Source: Candidatus Uhrbacteria bacterium RIFOXYB12_FULL_58_10
Lineage (GTDB): Bacteria > Patescibacteriota > Patescibacteriia > UBA9934 > GWF2-40-263
DNA: 6,211 nucleotides
NCBI GenBank assembly: GCA_943357275.1
Contig: CALRGL010000061.1
Span: 1 to 6,211 of the forward strand
Direction of reading: 5' to 3'
Under the pieces are notes generated by a model. The model worked only from the letters and a program-made list of their open reading frames with translations. It made no database searches and was not told the origin of the DNA. The first letter of the stretch is position 1. Each line of letters starts with the position of its first letter. A program made the translations under genes and the position numbers. Shown here piece by piece: positions 1 through 6,158 of the stretch.

Positions 1-351
1 AGAAATCAGGTGACAGATTGGGGAACGTTCTACGATCCTGTTGCGGATAAACTTTTGATTAGCACCGTCGTCATGCTTGTTGTTGCTAAACACATCAACA
101 TTATTTTTGCTCTCATCATTTTGTTGATTGAAGTATTGATTGTCGTCGGTGGATTGATCAGAAAATCACATGGCAAAATAACTTCGGCGAATATTTTTGG
201 AAAAACAAAGATGTGCTTGCAAGTGATTGGTGTGTTGTTTTTACTTCTGTCACTTTGGGCTGGCCACGATCTCTTCATTCCGATTTCAACTGGAACGCTT
301 TCCATGGCAATTGTTTTTGGTGTGATTAGTTTGTTTACGTATGGGTTTTAA
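1..351 (+). CDS. CDP-alcohol phosphatidyltransferase family protein (PgsA-like), C-terminal part; 5' end outside window
   Basis: This is the C-terminal ~116 residues of an integral membrane enzyme that transfers a phosphatidyl group from a CDP-lipid to an alcohol; in the PgsA branch this is CDP-diacylglycerol plus glycerol-3-phosphate giving phosphatidylglycerophosphate. The reading frame is open from base 1, so the gene starts upstream. The visible second half of the family signature is G-x3-D-x3-D (GTFYDPVAD, bases 22-48), whose aspartates bind metal and include the catalytic base; the first half (DG-x2-AR) lies off the window. Further on, SANIFGKTKMCLQ matches the G-K-x-K-x3-Q segment of PgsA, and about three hydrophobic helices follow the motif. 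The Arg-Glu pair usual in PgsA just after the second visible helix is Ile-Glu here, so the exact acceptor is uncertain. The stop overlaps the next gene by 11 nt, suggesting one transcript. Family call is firm; PgsA function is probable only. Confidence 0.85.
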   Translation, partial: RNQVTDWGTFYDPVADKLLISTVVMLVVAKHINIIFALIILLIEVLIVVGGLIRKSHGKITSANIFGKTKMCLQVIGVLFLLLSLWAGHDLFIPISTGTLSMAIVFGVISLFTYGF

Positions 352-1921
352 TCTTGATAAACGTTTTTGGAACATCGTGTTAACCGTGAGTGCGGTTTTG
401 TTTTTTGTGGGTTCGTTGTATTTGTGGATGAAGGGAAGGGGAGTATTATTTGTTTCCCCTGACGAAACCGCGAACGCTTGGTTCATTCAGTTATTTGCTT
501 CGCAGGGAACCGTTCGTTCGTTTGATGTCTTGAATACGGTCTTGCACGATTCTATTCATCCAAGAAGCATGATTGTCGTAAATGGATGGATGATGCCCGT
601 TGGATTTTTGGGACTCACAACACTTTACGGAAGTCTTGTTGCTGTTTTGGGAAAAGGAATCCTTCCACTGATCACACCCGTTGTCGCACTGCTTGCCGTT
701 TTTGCCTTTCGTAAACTCATTGCACAGTGGTTCGATGAACAGATTGCAAACATCACAACTGTTGTTTTATTGTTTCATCCAGCGTTGTGGTATTACACGG
801 CGCGGTCACTCATGCCAAACGTCTTGTTTGTTTCACTTTTGGTGTTTGCTGCCTTCTGTTGGTTTAGACGTTTCAAACAACCGTTTATCAGTGTGATTTT
901 GTCAGGATGTTTTCTCGGACTTGCTCTTTTTGTGCGCGCATCAGAAGTCTATTGGATTGCGTTTGTTTGTCTTGGACTCATTGTTGGGTTTTGGAAAACG
1001 CTCTCAAAGCAAGATCTTTATTGGTTTGTGCTTGGGGGGCTGATCGGAATTGCACCGCTCTTTATCATGAATGTGTTGACGTATGGAAACGCACTGTTGA
1101 CCGGATATACATTGCCTGCACAAGTGACTCAAACAGCAGTCGTCTCTACAACAACGTCGACAACAAGCCTATTTCTGTTTCCGTTTGGAGTGGATCCCAA
1201 CACGTTTTTGAAAACCATCTTATCTTATGGAATTCTTCTGTTCTGGTGGTTATCGATTCTCACGCTCATCGGACTGGTTGCCTCATTCACAGAAAAACAG
1301 TTCAAAAAAACAAGCCTGTTGGCTTATGTTTGGGTGTTTGTCGGCGTTTCTGTTTGGCTTGGTGTTTGGTATGGAAGTTGGGTCATTCACGACAATCCAG
1401 ACCCAACGCAGGTGACCATTGCGAATTCCTATGTACGTTACTGGCTTGCCGTGTTTGTGCTTTCCACACCGTTTATCGCACAAGCCATTCAATGTATTTC
1501 TAAACGTTCAAAGCAGATTTGGATGATGCCTGTTCTGCTTCTATTGATTGCGTGCTCAGGAATTTTTGCAACATTTTTTTCGGGACAAGATGGTTTGATG
1601 AGTGTTGGACAAACCCTTGTTCGATCGGTTTCTATTCGCGAAGAAGTGTTGTCCTTGGTTGAATCAGAGTCACTGATTATTGTTGATCGAGCCGATAAAC
1701 TCTTTTTCCCGCATCGTGTCTTGTATCCGCTTCGATCAGAACAAACCTATCAACTGATGCCAAGGGCGGTTGAGAATGTTCCACTCTATTATTACGGCAT
1801 CACACTTCCACCTGTTGATCTTGCCTATTTAAACAATCAGAAACTCAAAGAGCTTGGACTCAAAATCGAACATCTCAAAACCTTCGACGTTGAATCCTTG
1901 TATCGAATTTCAAAACCATGA
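341..1921 (+). CDS. polytopic GT-C (GT39/PMT-like) glycosyltransferase
   Basis: A 526-aa membrane protein with about 11-12 hydrophobic helices (roughly residues 10-29, 86-127, 137-175, 182-219, 226-247, 293-313, 325-345, 365-383, 393-413) and a soluble C-terminal tail of ~100 residues. After the first helix comes SPDETANAWFIQ with an acidic pair at D41-E42, in the place where GT-C enzymes (PMT, ArnT, GT39/GT83) carry their catalytic acidic motif on the outer loop. The helix pairs with HPALWYYTARSLMPN (146-160) and SYVRYWLAV (363-371) are also typical of bacterial GT39-like proteins. Such enzymes use polyprenyl-phosphate sugars on the outer face of the membrane. Sugar and acceptor cannot be read from sequence. 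The ATG lies inside the preceding gene without a Shine-Dalgarno, and the TGA shares ATGA with the next gene, suggesting translational coupling. It could also be an annotated-hypothetical membrane protein; the GT-C fold call is an inference from topology and the DE motif. Confidence 0.75.
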   Translation: MGFNLDKRFWNIVLTVSAVLFFVGSLYLWMKGRGVLFVSPDETANAWFIQLFASQGTVRSFDVLNTVLHDSIHPRSMIVVNGWMMPVGFLGLTTLYGSLVAVLGKGILPLITPVVALLAVFAFRKLIAQWFDEQIANITTVVLLFHPALWYYTARSLMPNVLFVSLLVFAAFCWFRRFKQPFISVILSGCFLGLALFVRASEVYWIAFVCLGLIVGFWKTLSKQDLYWFVLGGLIGIAPLFIMNVLTYGNALLTGYTLPAQVTQTAVVSTTTSTTSLFLFPFGVDPNTFLKTILSYGILLFWWLSILTLIGLVASFTEKQFKKTSLLAYVWVFVGVSVWLGVWYGSWVIHDNPDPTQVTIANSYVRYWLAVFVLSTPFIAQAIQCISKRSKQIWMMPVLLLLIACSGIFATFFSGQDGLMSVGQTLVRSVSIREEVLSLVESESLIIVDRADKLFFPHRVLYPLRSEQTYQLMPRAVENVPLYYYGITLPPVDLAYLNNQKLKELGLKIEHLKTFDVESLYRISKP

Positions 1922-3399
1922 ACGCTCTTACACGTCTCATTCAATGTATTCTCATCTGTACCCCAATAGTTTTATTGGGCTATCTTGTGAATCAACAATT
2001 TGTTTTTGATGGAACGTTTGTGGTCAAGCATGGCGTTGCGGAAACTTCCCCGTTTATTGATCGACTGCTTCCTGATCAGCGTGTGAACGATCCTGTGATT
2101 CAAGATGGGCAGATGATTCAAGAACTGATCGCGGACCCTGTTTTTTTCTTTGTCCATCCTCAACGACAATACAGTACAGCCACGTTTGACGTATGGTTTC
2201 AAAATACCAATGTGCCGATTGTTGAGTTTGGTGGCTTGGCTCAGACAAATCCAGAAGTGTATGACCTTCAACCCATGCAAAACTTGTTGATCGATCAGTC
2301 CAAATGGTTTCGGTTGGATGATGGAAAAACCGTTTTGCTTCAACGCACAAAACAGTTTGATTCGATCGATGCTTTTTTGAATCATCTTCCTTCACCGGAT
2401 TCCATTGCTGTGTATCATTCAGATGTATTGCCACCGTTTCGTTTGTCCGGATACCAGGCTTCTACGACGCAACAAGTGATCAACGTTTCGCTTCGTGGGC
2501 ATCATGAATTTAAAACCTATATCAAAGACGAACCTCTTTCTGTTCAGTTCGAGTTTATGGATATGAATCGTGATCAAGGAGCCGATCCTTTGTCGATCAC
2601 GGTGTTTGACGAACAAGGACAACCTGTTGGCGGAACACGTGTCGAGGATGATGGGGACATGACGTCTGTTGCACGTCCATCGCCACTGCGATCAAGCACT
2701 CTTTCTCTTACTGGATTATCCGAAGGTGTTTATAAAATAGTCGTTGACGGTTCACGAGATCTATTCGTTCGATCCATCAAAACATCTCAGCAAAAGTTTA
2801 TTGTTTTAAATACGATTTTTCTTGCGGATGATGTTGGGTATCGAGAAGAACCTCAGGCTGTTAGGATTTTTACAACAGCAAAACGCATTCAAGCACAAAC
2901 ACGGCACAGCGAAGGTGTCCAGACGTTGCGAGTGGGAGGAAAGACGTTTGAAATCAAACAACCCTACCAGCTTTATACGCATACCTCATCCAGTCCTGGG
3001 CTTGTGGACGTGGACGTTCCCAAACCAGACGTAGAACTGTTCGTGGATCAGCCTGTTGCTTTTTCAGCAGAAGCTTTTTTTAATCCTGAACCAAATCGGC
3101 TTCAGTTTTATACAGATTCAAACACGCAAGACATTGATTTTGTAATTGCAGATTATCAATCACCAGAGCGAGTTGGAGATTGGTTTGTGGCGCATCTTGA
3201 AGTAGATCTAAGTAAACTCACGTTTCAAACAGAGAAACCAGAGATGCGATTTTTCCGAGAAGGAAGTTGGAAATTTGTGTTCTCGTTACCGGGTGCAGAA
3301 GAACGTCACGCCTCTCTTAAGATCAAAACAATGGATTTAGAGCTCACTGGAAAAACGTTTACGATCAAAGATATGGTGAGCTATCTTTTTTCCCCATAA
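1918..3399 (+). CDS. membrane-anchored beta-rich extracytoplasmic protein, function unknown
   Basis: A 493-aa protein I cannot assign to a named family. One hydrophobic segment at residues ~6-23 (LIQCILICTPIVLLGYLV) reads as an uncleaved N-terminal anchor or signal, since no clear signal-peptidase or lipobox site follows. The rest is polar and rich in alternating beta-strand patterns. A first domain (~72-175) begins DPVFFFVHPQ and includes VWFQN, IVEFGG and a YDLQPMQN segment; it resembles, from memory, beta-sandwich domains common in Patescibacteria exported proteins. A second stretch (~205-300) has SITVFDEQGQPV and LSEGVYKIVVDGSRD, resembling an Ig-like or pre-peptidase-type beta-sandwich. 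Two more beta-rich stretches follow (~310-370 and ~375-490). The start overlaps the GT-C gene stop as ATGA, so the pair is probably co-translated, and the protein may act on, bind or be modified by the product of that transferase. That partnership is inference only. Confidence 0.8.
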   Translation: MNALTRLIQCILICTPIVLLGYLVNQQFVFDGTFVVKHGVAETSPFIDRLLPDQRVNDPVIQDGQMIQELIADPVFFFVHPQRQYSTATFDVWFQNTNVPIVEFGGLAQTNPEVYDLQPMQNLLIDQSKWFRLDDGKTVLLQRTKQFDSIDAFLNHLPSPDSIAVYHSDVLPPFRLSGYQASTTQQVINVSLRGHHEFKTYIKDEPLSVQFEFMDMNRDQGADPLSITVFDEQGQPVGGTRVEDDGDMTSVARPSPLRSSTLSLTGLSEGVYKIVVDGSRDLFVRSIKTSQQKFIVLNTIFLADDVGYREEPQAVRIFTTAKRIQAQTRHSEGVQTLRVGGKTFEIKQPYQLYTHTSSSPGLVDVDVPKPDVELFVDQPVAFSAEAFFNPEPNRLQFYTDSNTQDIDFVIADYQSPERVGDWFVAHLEVDLSKLTFQTEKPEMRFFREGSWKFVFSLPGAEERHASLKIKTMDLELTGKTFTIKDMVSYLFSP

Positions 3400-3405
3400 A
3401 TCTCT

Positions 3406-3744
3406 ATGCAAGAAACCATCGCAAAAACAGGTTATCTCGTCAGTCTCACTAGTTACGTTGGTTTTTGGTTACTCGATGCCCTGCGACCAGGATTTGTCGC
3501 ACGCTCACTTTCCGTTCATTTGTTTTTATTAAGTGCCCTGTGTTTCGGTGTTTGGTGGGTGAAAACAGGCGACAATGGGGTCGACCATCCAAGAGGGCAT
3601 GTTTTGCTTGCGATCATGCTCGGAATCCTCTTCTCTGTCGTGGTCTGGATTTCTGGTGGTGGATTTGGTAGTTTGCGTATACTCGTAAGCCTCGTGAGTC
3701 TGTTTATTCCACTCTTAGTCCTACGATTAGTGAAATATAAATAA
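3406..3744 (+). CDS. small multi-pass membrane protein, hypothetical
   Basis: A 112-aa very hydrophobic protein with no family I recognise. Four probable membrane helices are visible: residues ~8-27, ~36-53, ~66-85 and ~88-108, with a basic C-terminal tail (RLVKYK) that would sit in the cytoplasm by the positive-inside rule. The loop between helices 2 and 3 (KTGDNGVDHPRG) is short and polar, and a Gly-rich turn (SGGGFGS) separates helices 3 and 4. There are no catalytic motifs that I can identify. The start is 6 nt after the stop of the preceding beta-rich protein and lacks a Shine-Dalgarno, so it is probably the last gene of that transcript. Its position suggests a role as accessory subunit or membrane partner for the upstream envelope proteins, but nothing in the sequence proves this. 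The coding call rests on operon position, the lack of competing frames and clean transmembrane periodicity. Confidence 0.75.
   Translation: MQETIAKTGYLVSLTSYVGFWLLDALRPGFVARSLSVHLFLLSALCFGVWWVKTGDNGVDHPRGHVLLAIMLGILFSVVVWISGGGFGSLRILVSLVSLFIPLLVLRLVKYK
3736..3741 (+). promoter_or_regulatory. possible -10 element of the HIT-rfbB-reductase operon
   Basis: The sequence TATAAA, within the AT-rich run tataaataatg, lies at the end of the upstream gene and about 40 nt before the HIT start. It matches five of six bases of the sigma-70 -10 consensus. The best upstream -35 candidate (ttagtc, 15 nt away) is poor and the spacing is short. It is the only AT-rich promoter-like block in the one gap between the two gene groups, which is why it is listed, but an AT-rich stop region can look like this by chance. 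Confidence 0.25.
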
Positions 3745-3755
3745 TGATTCCGCCT

Positions 3756-3771
3756 GTGTCATCGATGACAC
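3756..3771. promoter_or_regulatory. perfect 16-bp palindrome upstream of the HIT gene (candidate operator)
   Basis: The bases gtgtcatcgatgacac read identically on both strands. The site is centred in the 36-nt gap between the small membrane protein and the HIT gene and ends 9 nt before the HIT ATG. As DNA it looks like a dimeric repressor site; as RNA it would form a 6-bp stem with a TCGA loop immediately before the start codon, where it could limit ribosome access. No T-tract follows, so it is not a standard terminator. The regulator, if any, is not in the window. Confidence 0.4.
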
Positions 3772-3780
3772 GTTAGTTAT

Positions 3781-4191
3781 ATGCCATCTCTCTTTTCAAA
3801 AATTATTGCCCGAGAAATTCCTGCGCACATTGTTTATGAGGATGAATATGTGATTGCGTTTTTAGATATCAATCCAGTGAATCCCGGGCATACACTTGTC
3901 GTCCCAAAAGAAGAACGGCAAAACGTCCTGGAATCTTCTGAGGAAGATTTGCATCGCCTCATCGTTGTGATTCGAAAACTTGCTCCGGTGATTCTAAAAG
4001 CCGTTCACGCAACAGGATTCAATGTCACTACAAATACCGGTGAAGCTTCTGGACAAAGTGTGCCTCACACGCATTTTCATATTATTCCTCGCTATCCAAA
4101 TGATGGACACGCACCTTGGCAGCACACACCTCAAACGGAATCACAATTTCTTGAAGTCCAACAAGCAATCACGAACGAACTGACTGTATGA
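3781..4191 (+). CDS. HIT family protein (histidine triad nucleotide-binding hydrolase)
   Basis: A 136-aa cytoplasmic protein of the histidine triad superfamily, which hydrolyses or transfers nucleotidyl groups such as AMP-linked phosphoramidates or dinucleoside polyphosphates. The family signature H-x-H-x-H is present as PHTHFHIIPR, with H96, H98 and the nucleophilic H100, preceded by the usual N-T-G-x-A-S-G-Q-S-V run (residues 85-94). The N-terminal half has the typical FSKIIAREIPAHIVYEDE and the FLDINPVNPGHTLVVPK segment. Length matches Hint/HinT-like bacterial members with a C-terminal extension. The zinc-binding Cys-x2-Cys often found at the start is Ser3-x2-Ser6 here, so this is a metal-free variant. 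The ATG has no Shine-Dalgarno and follows the palindrome at 3756-3771; the TGA overlaps the next ATG as ATGA. Its exact substrate is unknown, and its placement next to sugar-nucleotide genes may be operon convenience rather than pathway membership. Confidence 0.95.
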   Translation: MPSLFSKIIAREIPAHIVYEDEYVIAFLDINPVNPGHTLVVPKEERQNVLESSEEDLHRLIVVIRKLAPVILKAVHATGFNVTTNTGEASGQSVPHTHFHIIPRYPNDGHAPWQHTPQTESQFLEVQQAITNELTV

Positions 4192-5189
4192 AAATCTTAT
4201 TGACCGGAGGGGCTGGATTCATGGGATCCAACATGATCCATTATTTATTGAAGACGTACGCTGATGTTGAAGTGGTGAACTTTGACAACTTAACGTATGC
4301 CGGAAATTTGGAGAACTTGCGTGACGTTGAATCGGATCCGCGTTATTCGTTTATTAAGGGAGATATTGCAAACGCACAAGATGTGGAACGCGCGGTGCAG
4401 GGCGTTGATCTTATCATCAATTATGCCGCAGAGACGCACGTAGATCGTTCGATTATGAATCCGCGTTCGTTTGTTGATACGAACATTATTGGTGTATTTA
4501 CGCTGCTCGAAGCCGTTCGAAAATTTAACATTCCAAAGATGGTTCAGATTTCAACAGATGAAGTCTACGGTGCGGTTTTGGAAGGTGAATCAGAAGAGCG
4601 CGATCCGTTTGAACCTCGTAGTCCTTATGCGGCTTCAAAAGCAAGTGCAGATCTTCTTTGTCATAGTTATGCCATTACCTTTGGAACACCAGTCGTTGTC
4701 ACACATTCGTGCAATTTTTACGGTCCACATCAATTTCCTGAAAAAATGATTCCGCTTTTTTTGTGCAATCTCATGGAAGGAAAGTCTGTTCCTGTGTATG
4801 GAGATGGACAACAGATTCGTGAATGGATTTTTACAGAAGATCATTGTCGAGCCATTGATGTGATTGCACAAAAGGGAAATATCGGAGAAGCCTATAATAT
4901 TGGAACGGGATATCGTGTGCCAAACATGGAGATCACAAAAAAGTTACTTGCGTTAACTTCTCGTGATGAGTCGCTGATTGAATATGTGAAAGACCGAGCA
5001 GGGCATGATCGACGCTATGCACTCAGTAGTCAAAAACTTCGAAACGAACTCGGTTGGAAGCCACTTGTGAATTTTGACGAGGGTCTTGAACGAACCGTTG
5101 AGTGGTTTAAGGCAAACGAAGTTTGGATTGGTCGTTGTCGAAGCGGAGCTTACCAAGATTATTACGATAAACAGTACTCGAATCGCTAG
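4188..5189 (+). CDS. rfbB: dTDP-glucose 4,6-dehydratase
   Basis: A 333-aa extended short-chain dehydrogenase that converts dTDP-glucose to dTDP-4-keto-6-deoxyglucose with bound NAD+, the second step of dTDP-L-rhamnose synthesis, in the cytoplasm. The N-terminal NAD-binding loop is TGGAGFMGS (G7, G10, G13). The NFDNLTYAGN block (31-40) is characteristic of RmlB. The active site carries S122-T123-D124-E125 before VYG, where the Asp-Glu pair catalyses dehydration, and Y147-x3-K151 (YAASK). The SCNFYGPHQFPEKMIPL stretch (174-190), YGDGQQIREW (204-213) and AGHDRRYALSSQKL (271-284) are all diagnostic of nucleotide-sugar 4,6-dehydratases. Length is slightly below the usual 340-360. The gene overlaps the HIT gene by ATGA and is followed after 1 nt by the NRS/ER-like reductase. 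UDP-glucose use, as in plant RHM enzymes, cannot be excluded from sequence alone, though the fold is closest to bacterial RmlB. Confidence 0.96.
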   Translation: MKILLTGGAGFMGSNMIHYLLKTYADVEVVNFDNLTYAGNLENLRDVESDPRYSFIKGDIANAQDVERAVQGVDLIINYAAETHVDRSIMNPRSFVDTNIIGVFTLLEAVRKFNIPKMVQISTDEVYGAVLEGESEERDPFEPRSPYAASKASADLLCHSYAITFGTPVVVTHSCNFYGPHQFPEKMIPLFLCNLMEGKSVPVYGDGQQIREWIFTEDHCRAIDVIAQKGNIGEAYNIGTGYRVPNMEITKKLLALTSRDESLIEYVKDRAGHDRRYALSSQKLRNELGWKPLVNFDEGLERTVEWFKANEVWIGRCRSGAYQDYYDKQYSNR

Positions 5190-5190
5190 T

Positions 5191-6048
5191 ATGAAAATTT
5201 TGATTATTGGAAAAGGGTATATCGGCAATCGTTGTAAGGAAGCTTGGGGAGATGAGGCCATTTTTTCGGACTGTCATGTGGAAACAAAGCATGACGCGCT
5301 GGACGAAATCCGTAAGCACCAACCAGATGCCGTGTTGAATGCAGCTGGAGTGCGAGGTGTTCCAAACGTTGATTGGTGTGAAGAGCACCAACTGCAAACG
5401 ATCCAAGGTAATACGGTGATGCCACTTCTACTTGCTCAAGCTTGTCAGGAAGCGGGAGTTTACATGCTTCACATGGGTTCTGGATGTATTTTCTATGGAG
5501 AATCTCCACATGAAGATAACGCCTGGAAAGAAGATGATTTCGGAAATCCTCGACCTGTGTATTCGCGTACCAAGTGGGCAGCTGACCTTGCGCTTTCAAC
5601 CTTGCCAAACATCGGCATTGGACGTATTCGCATGCCGATCGATTGGAAGCCATCGGCTGGAAATTTGATCGATAAACTTGCGGCGTTTCCAAAAGTGATC
5701 GACGTGGAAAACTCGGTGACGATCGTGGACGATATGATCGACGTGTTTTATCAGATGATGGAAAAGAAAGCCGAGGGGATTTTTCACGTGACCAATCCCG
5801 GCACAATGAAACACAAAGAGCTGCTCGGACTTTATAAAGAGATGGTTGACCCAACGCATTCTTGCCAGTGGATTTCAAACGATGATCTTGTTCAGCAAGG
5901 GCTTGCAAAAAAAGGACGATCAAACAATTTTTTACGAAATGATCGTTTGGCAGAATATGGCATTCAGATGCCTGCCGTGCAAGAGAGTTTGAAAAAGACG
6001 ATGGAGAAGTATAAAGAAGCAAAAAAGATACAGGTGAGAGAAGAATAG
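5191..6048 (+). CDS. NRS/ER-like bifunctional dTDP-4-keto-6-deoxyglucose 3,5-epimerase/4-reductase (RmlD superfamily)
   Basis: A 285-aa NAD(P)-dependent SDR enzyme predicted to finish nucleotide-L-rhamnose synthesis. The cofactor loop is GKGYIGN (G7, G9, G12), and the reductase pair is Y124-x3-K128 (YSRTK). The protein resembles, by my recall, the Arabidopsis NRS/ER and RHM C-terminal domain more than classical RmlD: NAAGVRGVPNVDWCEEH (50-66), GCIFY (98-102), RIRMPI (145-150), NSVTIVDD (174-181), TNPGTMKHKE (201-210) and RSNN (243-246) have direct counterparts there. The plant residues reported as needed for epimerisation, Cys115 and Lys183, align with C99 and K162. This would allow both epimerisation and reduction with no RmlC. 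I chose ATG 5191 because it gives the cofactor loop at the usual distance and follows the rfbB stop by one base; the frame is open further upstream inside rfbB. An RmlD-only role or another 6-deoxysugar product remains possible. Confidence 0.85.
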   Translation: MKILIIGKGYIGNRCKEAWGDEAIFSDCHVETKHDALDEIRKHQPDAVLNAAGVRGVPNVDWCEEHQLQTIQGNTVMPLLLAQACQEAGVYMLHMGSGCIFYGESPHEDNAWKEDDFGNPRPVYSRTKWAADLALSTLPNIGIGRIRMPIDWKPSAGNLIDKLAAFPKVIDVENSVTIVDDMIDVFYQMMEKKAEGIFHVTNPGTMKHKELLGLYKEMVDPTHSCQWISNDDLVQQGLAKKGRSNNFLRNDRLAEYGIQMPAVQESLKKTMEKYKEAKKIQVREE

Positions 6049-6050
6049 AA

Positions 6051-6158
6051 ATGGAAGAAAAACAAAGGATATTCGCTAAAATCTATGGATTTGGCGAGTA
6101 TTTTTGTTTTGAGAAATACTCAACCCCTCAATGCACCACTCCTCCTCGTTTTGACTAG
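6051..6158 (+). CDS. possible 35-codon small ORF after the reductase gene
   Basis: An ATG two bases after the reductase stop opens a frame of 35 codons (begins MEEKQRIFAKIYG, ends TPPRFD) ending in TAG at 6156-6158, just where the perfect hairpin at 6157 begins. A weak purine-rich stretch (gagagaag) lies about 9-16 nt before the ATG, better than any other start in the window. Against it, the frame runs through the hairpin and T-tract at 6069-6110, which supplies many of its Phe and Tyr codons, and I know no similar peptide. It could be a real short peptide, a leader peptide or chance. Confidence 0.2.
   Translation: MEEKQRIFAKIYGFGEYFCFEKYSTPQCTTPPRFD
6069..6110 (+). terminator. Rho-independent terminator of the HIT-rfbB-reductase operon
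   Basis: The left arm 6069-6083 (atattcgctaaaatc) pairs with the right arm 6088-6101 (gatttggcgagtat) around a TATG loop, giving about 14 pairs with two G-U wobbles and one bulged A. A T-rich tail (ttttt g tttt, 6101-6110) follows at once. It stands 20 nt after the reductase stop and is oriented for the + strand, so it most likely ends the transcript carrying rfbB and the reductase. Confidence 0.8.
6096..6121 (+). repeat. inverted repeat that competes with the terminator stem
   Basis: The 8-base arms gagtattt (6096-6103) and aaatactc (6114-6121) are perfectly complementary, with a 10-nt loop. The left arm is also the base of the right arm of the terminator hairpin at 6069-6101, so the two stems cannot both form completely in RNA. 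It may only stabilise the 3' end after termination, or act as a switch if a gene lies downstream. Confidence 0.45.

Noticed and set aside
907..1503. 198-codon + strand frame inside the GT-C gene
   Set aside because: Product is Cys/Trp-rich low-sense sequence out of frame with a convincing 526-aa membrane protein; shadow.
1972..2434. Two overlapping - strand frames of 137 and 126 codons inside the beta-rich protein gene
   Set aside because: No motifs, mutually overlapping, and opposed to the operon direction; shadows.
3756..3771. Palindrome read as the terminator of the envelope operon
   Set aside because: The stem is only 6 bp and no T-tract follows on either strand within a suitable distance.
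5074..5190. Upstream extension of the NRS/ER-like protein by 39 residues
   Set aside because: It would lie entirely within rfbB and put a non-SDR stretch before the cofactor loop; ATG 5191 fits the family start.
5204..6022. 272-codon open frame on the - strand opposite the NRS/ER-like gene
   Set aside because: Its product shows no recognisable motif or fold pattern, and the + strand frame is clearly a conserved enzyme; the frame is a shadow.
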